Part shown: one piece after another, positions 59,151-64,000 of the stretch | How positions within the stretch are numbered: the first letter of the stretch is position 1 | Layout of the letters: each line of letters opens with the position of its first letter | DNA from: Lentisphaerae bacterium ADurb.Bin082 | GTDB taxonomy: Bacteria; Verrucomicrobiota; Lentisphaeria; Oligosphaerales; Oligosphaeraceae | Reading direction: 5' to 3' | Assembly: GCA_002070945.1 (NCBI GenBank) | Contig: MWEG01000018.1 | Span: forward strand, 1 to 64,000 | DNA length: 64,000 nucleotides | The notes under the pieces: model-generated | The model's database searches: none | What the model was told of the DNA's origin: nothing | The model's input: only the letters and a program-made list of their open reading frames with translations | Made by a program: the position numbers and the translations under genes

Positions 59151-60162
59151 CCGGAAGCACTTGGCGTGTTTTCTCAAAATAATCATCGCGGTAGTAATCG
59201 CAAATTCTCCGGATCAGCTCGGCGGCGTCTTCGGAGCATGGCTCCGGCGCCTGGCCGCGGCGTTCAAAAAGCCGATAACGCCCGTAAACTTTCTGGTGAA
59301 AAGCGCTGGCCTGGTTCATCATGCGAAGCGCTTGGGCGGCGTTTGCCTCATATCCTTTCCGACGCAGGACAGTGCTTATGATCCAGCCCTGCAACGGTCC
59401 CATTCCGCGCCCATAGTAGCCCGCTTTCACGTAAGTTTCCATAGTAGCGAGAACCTGCTTCAGCAGGAACTGGTCATGCGCCGACCACGAATGATCACTC
59501 CATTCGGTCAACTGCGAAAATTCTTGATTCTGAAGAATCGAACTGGCGGTAGTGACATTGTCAAGATCAATGCCAAATTCTTGTTTTACAAAGGACTTAA
59601 TGATAGTGGGTTCGTTTTTTTCGCCGAGTGCAAAGGGCGGCTGCAAGTCACAGCTGCGCCAGATTTCATTGAGGAAGCCGATGCAGTAGAACTGGTCGCG
59701 CCGCCCAGGGACATCCTGCATTTTATAGTCGAAAGTGGCTTTCAGGATAGCCGTATCCTGCGACCAGGCGCACAGCGTCTCGCCCAGACGGCGGCGCTGC
59801 GCTTCGTCCAGCTTCCCACGCAGCACCGCAATTTGCCAATAGTCTTGCGGAAATGACCTCAAATCAGATATGCCTGGACTAGTACGCACATGCATGATTT
59901 TAGGTCGCCCCTGCGGATCATAAAAGAAGACACCCGCATGGCTATAATCCCCGGGTGGGTTGCCATAGCGGGCGTAGATTACCGAAAGGATGGAAGGACT
60001 TTGGGTTAGAAAGATATCCCCGTCTTGCAATAGCACGCCATTAAATTCTGCCTGGCCGGCCACCGTCATGGTCAGGCCGGCCAGGATTAGGTAAAATGCG
60101 ACTAGCCTCGACGCCAGGCCACCGAGGCGCATGTCAACAAGCAGAGTCATGAACTGCCCCAT
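59110..60162 (-). CDS. YiiX/YebB-like permuted NlpC/P60 cysteine hydrolase
   Basis: A 350-residue protein with an N-terminal signal or anchor (LVAFYLILAGLTMTVAGQA, about 21-38). The catalytic domain begins LLQDGDIFLTQS, with histidine 75 in DYSHAGVFF and cysteine 160 in RDQFYCIGFLNEIW; His before Cys is the circularly permuted order of the YiiX/YebB (DUF830-like) group. These are thought to hydrolyse peptide or lipid amide bonds at membranes. The C-terminal 170 residues are unassigned and helical. Its ATG starts right after the previous stop (TAAATG), and it overlaps the downstream gene, indicating one operon. Confidence 0.82.
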   Translation of the reverse strand: MGQFMTLLVDMRLGGLASRLVAFYLILAGLTMTVAGQAEFNGVLLQDGDIFLTQSPSILSVIYARYGNPPGDYSHAGVFFYDPQGRPKIMHVRTSPGISDLRSFPQDYWQIAVLRGKLDEAQRRRLGETLCAWSQDTAILKATFDYKMQDVPGRRDQFYCIGFLNEIWRSCDLQPPFALGEKNEPTIIKSFVKQEFGIDLDNVTTASSILQNQEFSQLTEWSDHSWSAHDQFLLKQVLATMETYVKAGYYGRGMGPLQGWIISTVLRRKGYEANAAQALRMMNQASAFHQKVYGRYRLFERRGQAPEPCSEDAAELIRRICDYYRDDYFEKTRQVLPDGTLCPAGAAAGQ

Positions 60163-61515
60163 TTACCACAAGTAGGTGAACTTGCAGTCAACGCCCCAGT
60201 TGCGGATGTCGCTGCTGTCAAACAACTGCCGATATCCCAGCAGCAGGTTCCAATTTTCGCTTCTCCAGCCGACACGCACAGCGCCCTCAAAGTCATCGCT
60301 GTCCAATTCCTTGGGTAGCTGGGAAGAATGATTGTAGTAAATGGAGGCCTGGAGTGGAACCTGCCTTGCCAAAAGAGTAGTATAAGTCAGGCCGAGCCGG
60401 TGCGTACCCAGTTCGCCGTCACCAGTCACGCCGTCGTCGCCATCGGCATTCTTATGGCATTGATAGAGGTAAGCGAACCAGAAGTCCCCAAAGCTGAAGG
60501 TTCGCCCGGCGCCGAAGCCGCCGCCATAATGCCACGTATCAACCTGATCGTCCCTGAGACGGCTGTCGTCATACCAGGCATGTTCGCCGCCGAGGCTCAG
60601 GAAAGCCGCCAAGTCAATCAAGTCAACGCTCTGCCGCAACAGATAGTACTGCGGAACAAATTCGAGGCTGAGCGCAGAATAGTCGGCACGGTCCATCAGC
60701 CCGGTGCCCCAGAATTCCTCGTAGGACAGGCTGCCGCTGAGGATTAGACGCTCCTTGACTGCATGCACCCGCGCCGTGGTGCGCCACAGGCGGCCGTAGG
60801 CATCCTCGCCAGTCAGACGACGCAGCGCCTTGTAGCGGTATTCATCATAACTGCTGCTTAAGCCAAAACGCAACTTCCAGGCGCCAATTTCCATAGGCGG
60901 GTTATAGCGCGACTTAAACGGTGAACCGTCACCTTTTATAATACGCTTCTTGTCCTCCTTTATGAACTTCTTATATTCGTCATCGCTCAGTACCTTACCA
61001 TCTCGTGTCCAATATGACCCGGTAGAAGTACTGTGCCATTCCCATTCTGGTATATGCTCATCATCCTGCTCACGCCCCTCTCCAACCAGGTCCATGACCT
61101 CCCGGTTGCTGCCGACGCTGTTGCCAAACTCCCTTCCCATATATATGGACGACCCGCTGCTGTCAGGGCTGGGGCTGGGGGTGTAGCCGCCGCTGCCGTC
61201 GGAGTTACCGCCGCCGCCGGGGCCGGAGCCGATGGCATCGATGACGGTAGATGCGTTTATATCCGTATGAGGGATATCGCCGGCTGAGTCGTGGTAGGTG
61301 ACAACGACATGACCCGTATTGCTGAAATATGCATTGTACCAAACATTTTGCTGGCTAGGGCCGTAAAACAAAGATGGGTTGAATTGCAGTTGGCTGCCAT
61401 TCCAGCGGAAGCCTTCGGCGTAATTATGCACGGATGATTGTGCAAACGCATTTGCCGTGATTAAAAACAGCAGAACAATCAAACCTGACAATAGTCCTTG
61501 CCGCATCTTCTTCAT
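60163..61515 (-). CDS. Putative outer-membrane beta-barrel protein
   Basis: A 450-residue exported protein: signal peptide GLIVLLFLITANAFAQ. After a Gly/Ser/Pro-rich linker (about 95-125, GSGPGGGGNSDGSGGYTPSP), the second half has alternating aromatic strands such as YDEYRYKALRRL, VHAVKERLILSGSLSYEEF, WHYGGGFGAGRTFSFGDFWF and LQASIYYNHSSQL, ending NWGVDCKFTYLW with a C-terminal aromatic. This is the pattern of a 10- to 14-strand outer-membrane barrel. Family is not recognised. ATG follows AAGGAGTAGGAAATC. First gene of a three-gene operon. Confidence 0.78.
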   Translation of the reverse strand: MKKMRQGLLSGLIVLLFLITANAFAQSSVHNYAEGFRWNGSQLQFNPSLFYGPSQQNVWYNAYFSNTGHVVVTYHDSAGDIPHTDINASTVIDAIGSGPGGGGNSDGSGGYTPSPSPDSSGSSIYMGREFGNSVGSNREVMDLVGEGREQDDEHIPEWEWHSTSTGSYWTRDGKVLSDDEYKKFIKEDKKRIIKGDGSPFKSRYNPPMEIGAWKLRFGLSSSYDEYRYKALRRLTGEDAYGRLWRTTARVHAVKERLILSGSLSYEEFWGTGLMDRADYSALSLEFVPQYYLLRQSVDLIDLAAFLSLGGEHAWYDDSRLRDDQVDTWHYGGGFGAGRTFSFGDFWFAYLYQCHKNADGDDGVTGDGELGTHRLGLTYTTLLARQVPLQASIYYNHSSQLPKELDSDDFEGAVRVGWRSENWNLLLGYRQLFDSSDIRNWGVDCKFTYLW

Positions 61516-61555
61516 GATTTCCTACTCCTTTTTTTGGGGGGATGGGGGTGAGGGG

Positions 61556-61698
61556 GTGGAGGCTTTGGACGACATACAAACTTAGTGGACAATGGACAAT
61601 GGACGTTAGTGGACTTTAATGGACGTTAATAGACAATGGACTGTGGACTTTTGTGGACGGTAGTGGGCGTGGACTTTAGTGGATGTTAGTGGACGGTA
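61556..61698 (+). repeat. TGGAC-word element (A8)
   Basis: About 16 TGGAC words or variants over 140 bases. Contains TTAGTGGACAATGGACAATG, TTAATAGACAATGGACTG and GTAGTGGGCGTGGAC, matching the word order of A1, A4 and A7. The next 330 bases (61699-62027) are AT-rich with no gene beyond a possible promoter for the barrel gene. Confidence 0.88.
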
Positions 61699-61941
61699 GA
61701 GCAAAGATTAGTTTTCCGGAAAATCTTGCGCAAAAAACAGAATTTGGGTTAAGAGCAGTACAAAAATTTTGTCTTAGGGTTGTTGCTTTGGCGCCTCGTT
61801 GCTTGCTTGCATTTCTTAACCTTATCTTTATGCAGGAAAACATCTTTTTAGTTGTTTTCGCAACCATCGATAGCGGCCAAAATATGGCGATTTTGCTATT
61901 ATTCGCTGTTCCACCGCGCAACAACTCGGCATAATGGATAA

Positions 61942-61968
61942 ACTATACGCCTGCAACTTATTTGTCAA
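61942..61968 (-). promoter_or_regulatory. Possible promoter for the barrel operon
   Basis: On the minus strand a perfect TTGACA (61968-61963) and TATAGT (61947-61942) are separated by only 15 bases, and the start codon is 427 bases downstream across repeat A8. Weak because of the spacing and distance. Confidence 0.35.
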
Positions 61969-62027
61969 ATCATAAGTTAGTTTTTTGTTAATATATGAAA
62001 ATCTGTGTAATTGGTCTGTCTTCTGTA

Positions 62028-62216
62028 GTGCCTCTCCGAGGCGCTGAGTTTGGGGTATGCCTATCCTCAGGAGAAGCCCCGGGTTAAGCATGGTAGTGCC
62101 CCTAAGGGGCACCACTCTTGGGGGTATGCCTCCCCTCAGGCTGAAGCCTGGGGTTAAGCATGGTTAAGCGCCTACGGCGCAAATGGATGTGGACATAGTG
62201 GACGGGGTGGACGGTG
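62028..62216 (+). repeat. Double E block followed by TGGAC array (E3 and A9)
   Basis: Two consecutive E units: GTGCCTCTCCGAGGCGC, TGGGGTATGCC, CAGGAGAAGCCCCGGG, TTAAGCATG; then GTGCCCCTAAGGGGCAC, TTGGGGGTATGCCTC, CCCTCAGGCTGAAGCCTGGG, TTAAGCATGGTTAAGCGCC, TACGGCGCAAATGGATG. Three TGGAC words follow. The second unit keeps better pairing than the first, so it may be the parent. Confidence 0.9.
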
Positions 62217-62225
62217 CCTGCCGCA

Positions 62226-62395
62226 TCGTACGTAGTCGTACGTAGTACAGCCTTTAGGCTGCCGTACGTAGTTCAAGCTTCAGCTTGCAGTACGTTTCGC
62301 ACTTTCAACGTTTCTGCCGCTGCACGGCTAATTCCCCTATACAGCACACCCTAAAAAATCTGCGTCATCTGCGTCATCTGCGGATAAAACTTCCC
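62226..62395 (+). repeat. B hairpins, AACGTTTCTGCCGCTGCACGG word and CATCTGCG word (B7 and F3)
   Basis: TCGTACGTAGTACAGCC, TTTAGGCTGCCGTACGTAG, TTCAAGCTTCAGCTTGCAG, CACTTTCAACGTTTCTGCCG, CTGCACGGCTAATTCC, CAGCACACCC, TAAAAAATCTGCGTCATC, TGCGTCATCTGCGGATAAA. This continues the composite begun at 62028 and ends 28 bases before the rtcB stop. Confidence 0.88.
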
Positions 62396-62423
62396 CCTGC
62401 GCAAGTGCAATTTCCGCGCTGGT

Positions 62424-63635
62424 TCATCCTTTCAGCACTGACATTGGCTTGAGTCTTACCACGATTTCGGTCAATTCTTTTTGCGCCTGCATCACTTCGT
62501 CGATGTCCTTATAGGCTTGTGGCGCTTCGGAGAGGTCAAGCAGGCGCTGGCCCGCATTTTTGCCTCTGCGTCCGCTTGCTGTTTTCCAGGCTTCCCGGAC
62601 AATGCCTTTCATCGCCAAGTCACACTCTTCCCGGCTCAGCCGCTGGTTGGCGGCGGTGCGGCTCATCACTCTTCCCGCGCCATGCGAGCAGCTCATAAAA
62701 GACTCAGGATTGCCCAGGCCGCGCACAATATAGCTGGCGGTTCCCATGGAGCCTGGAATAATGCCCATCTCTCCCTTTTTAGCACTGGTTGCGCCCTTGC
62801 GGTGGATGTAGTAGGTACGTCCGAAATGCTCCTCTTTGGCCGCATAATTGTGGTGGATGTTGATTTCGCACAAAAATTCAGCTTCGGGCAGAAATTCTGA
62901 CACGATTTGCTTAAAGACATCCATCATGCGGTGGCGATTTTCCAGGGCATATTCCAGGGCGAATTGCATATCGCGGAAATAATCCTTGCCGTCTTTTTCC
63001 TGCACGGAAAAAAATGCCAATTCAGGATCAGGCAGACGCACGCCGAGCTTTTCATTGTATGCCCGCGCTTTTTTCTGATAATATTGCTCTACTCTCGTGC
63101 CCAGGTTCCGGCTGCCGGAATGTATCATCAACCAGACTAAATCCTGGTCGCTTTCTTGCAGCTCAATGAAATGATTGCCGCCGCCGAGCGTGCCCAGATT
63201 TTGGCGATCCAGCTCGCTGACAAAGTCAGCCACTTGTCCATTCTCATCCAGATAGCGTTCAAAACCTTGCCATGCTTGCTTGCTGCGATGCGACCGGCCT
63301 TCGCCAACTGGGATGAACTTCTTGAGTCGATCCTGGATATCGCGTCGCAAACGCGGATCGCGCAATTTCTCTATCGGCAGGTTAGTCTGCACGGCGATCA
63401 TGCCGCAGCCAATATCAACGCCAACAGCGCTGGGCAGCAAGGCATCTTTAGCCGCGATCACGCCGCCGATAGGCATGCCAAAGCCAACATGACAGTCCGG
63501 CATCAGCGCCACACGATGCTCCAAAACCGGATGATTGGCCAGGTTGATAGCCTGCTGCAAAGCGCCTGGCTCGACTTCAGCACACCAGCTCTTGATAGGC
63601 AGGCGCCAGCCAGCTTCAAATTTTTCCCATTGCAT
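62424..63635 (-). CDS. rtcB: RtcB-family RNA ligase
   Basis: RtcB joins RNA 2',3'-cyclic phosphate or 3'-phosphate ends to 5'-OH ends using GTP and Mn. The 403-residue product begins MQWEKFEAGWRLPIKSWC and has the metal-binding VGVDIGCGM (D74, C77), ELDRQNLGTLGGGNHFIEL, histidine ligands in MIHSGSRNLG, and the guanylylated-histidine motif SCSHGAGRVMSR. All expected catalytic residues seem present. ATG 63635 is chosen over 63668, which lies in the TGGAC array. No archease or RtcR regulator is nearby. Confidence 0.95.
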   Translation of the reverse strand: MQWEKFEAGWRLPIKSWCAEVEPGALQQAINLANHPVLEHRVALMPDCHVGFGMPIGGVIAAKDALLPSAVGVDIGCGMIAVQTNLPIEKLRDPRLRRDIQDRLKKFIPVGEGRSHRSKQAWQGFERYLDENGQVADFVSELDRQNLGTLGGGNHFIELQESDQDLVWLMIHSGSRNLGTRVEQYYQKKARAYNEKLGVRLPDPELAFFSVQEKDGKDYFRDMQFALEYALENRHRMMDVFKQIVSEFLPEAEFLCEINIHHNYAAKEEHFGRTYYIHRKGATSAKKGEMGIIPGSMGTASYIVRGLGNPESFMSCSHGAGRVMSRTAANQRLSREECDLAMKGIVREAWKTASGRRGKNAGQRLLDLSEAPQAYKDIDEVMQAQKELTEIVVRLKPMSVLKG

Positions 63636-63650
63636 GTTAAGCCTCGTTTT

Positions 63651-63830
63651 AGTGGACGTTGTGGACATTGTGGACGGTGTGGACGGTGTGGACGGTGTGG
63701 ACGGTGTGGACGGCGGCTACCAAGATTTGACATTTTTAGCGTTTCTGCCGCTACACGGCATGCCCTAAAAATCTTAATGCCATCCTTGGCGTCCTTGGCG
63801 TCTTGGCGGTTAAAAATAGATTGTGGACGA
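63651..63830 (+). repeat. TGGAC 9-mer array, AGCGTTTCTGCCGC word, CGCCAAGGA word (A10 and G2)
   Basis: Five tandem GTGTGGACG 9-mers after two less regular TGGAC words (63651-63716), then GGCGGCTACCAAGATTTGAC, TTTTTAGCGTTTCTGCCGCT, ACACGGCATGCCC, TAAAAATCTTAATGCC, and CATCCTTGGCGTCCTTGGCG plus TCTTGGCGGTTAAAAATAG. This is the G1 block at 56341 in reverse plus the A block. It lies just upstream of rtcB. Confidence 0.88.
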
Positions 63831-63951
63831 CAAGGCTAAGGCCAAGCGCTCATCGCAATATAATGAACATTGACAAAAATCAAGTCATTATCTCTCTGTT
63901 TTCTCCAAGTCAACAATTTTGCAATTCTCTTCTATACGTTATATTTACATC

Positions 63952-64000
63952 ATGGCAATGCAGAATCGGGCTGGGGTAATTGTCGAGAAGTGGTTGGAGT
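63952..64000 (+). CDS. Possible start of a gene cut by the window end
   Basis: An ATG at 63952 opens a frame of 16 codons (MAMQNRAGVIVEKWLE) to the window edge, in AT-rich sequence. There is no clear ribosome-binding site, and too little is visible to name a family. The 120 bases before it show no repeat word. Confidence 0.3.
   Translation, partial: MAMQNRAGVIVEKWLE

Noticed and set aside
61683-61934. 83-codon open frame in the AT-rich region upstream of the barrel gene
   Set aside because: Starts inside the TGGAC element, has a matching open frame on the other strand and no ribosome-binding site; more likely non-coding leader.
63651-63716. TGGACGGTG 9-mers as a coding repeat or CRISPR
   Set aside because: No spacers, no ribosome-binding site and no open frame with family features; it belongs to the TGGAC intergenic family.

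Overview
The window looks like a chromosomal segment of a Gram-negative bacterium of the Planctomycetota-Verrucomicrobiota-Lentisphaerota group, most likely a Lentisphaerota (Victivallales/Oligosphaerales-like). This is inferred from the LPS genes (lpxB, a heptosyltransferase), two prepilin-type proteins with an FTLIELL N-terminus and an H-X9-DG C-terminal motif, a DUF4838 protein, two Gfo/Idh/MocA oxidoreductases, a ceramidase-type hydrolase and the GC-rich coding style. No rRNA is present, so the assignment is inference.

Layout. 1-1250 is an AT-rich remnant: the N-terminus of an IS4-like transposase, a 5'-truncated D12-class adenine methyltransferase and an unknown ORF. 1572-6826 is a plus-strand run lpxB, YycJ-like hydrolase, oppF-like ATPase, priA. 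6879-13127 is a minus-strand run with a ROK kinase-ppx-ppk cluster preceded by an M18 aminopeptidase. 13398-19735 carries a PRPP-synthetase-like gene, miaB, tsaD and a secreted DUF4838 protein. 20010-26748 holds housekeeping genes (metallo-hydrolase, PpiD-like chaperone, rpe, rpmB, tRNA-Lys, D-2-hydroxyacid dehydrogenase, HIT protein). 26862-38363 is metabolic and envelope accessory content. 38431-42549 is a lipoprotein operon (LpoB-like, YcfL-like, COG3014-like with EF-hands). 42634-55857 includes peptidases, uppP, an MFS transporter, trxB-trxA, a TauE family protein and a giant DUF4175-like protein. 56711-57964 is a DUF4143 ATPase island. 58281-61515 is a three-gene envelope operon (beta-barrel, YiiX-like cysteine hydrolase, HExxH protein). 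62424-63635 is rtcB.

The most striking non-genic content is a modular set of short-word intergenic repeats: TGGAC arrays, hairpin units around GTACGTAGTTCAAGC, CTGAATG/CATAATT 7-mer arrays, CCAGGCTAAAGCCTGG hairpins, CATCTGCG strings and CGCCAAGGA strings. These words recur in the same relative order at several unlinked loci, in both orientations, and often butt against or enter the 3' ends of genes. At one locus the repeat supplies the C-terminal codons of a protein. A 40-bp palindrome and a 23-bp iteron-like array sit upstream of the DUF4143 ATPase.

All coordinates and motifs were read by eye. Family assignments rest on recognised motifs, not on database searches.
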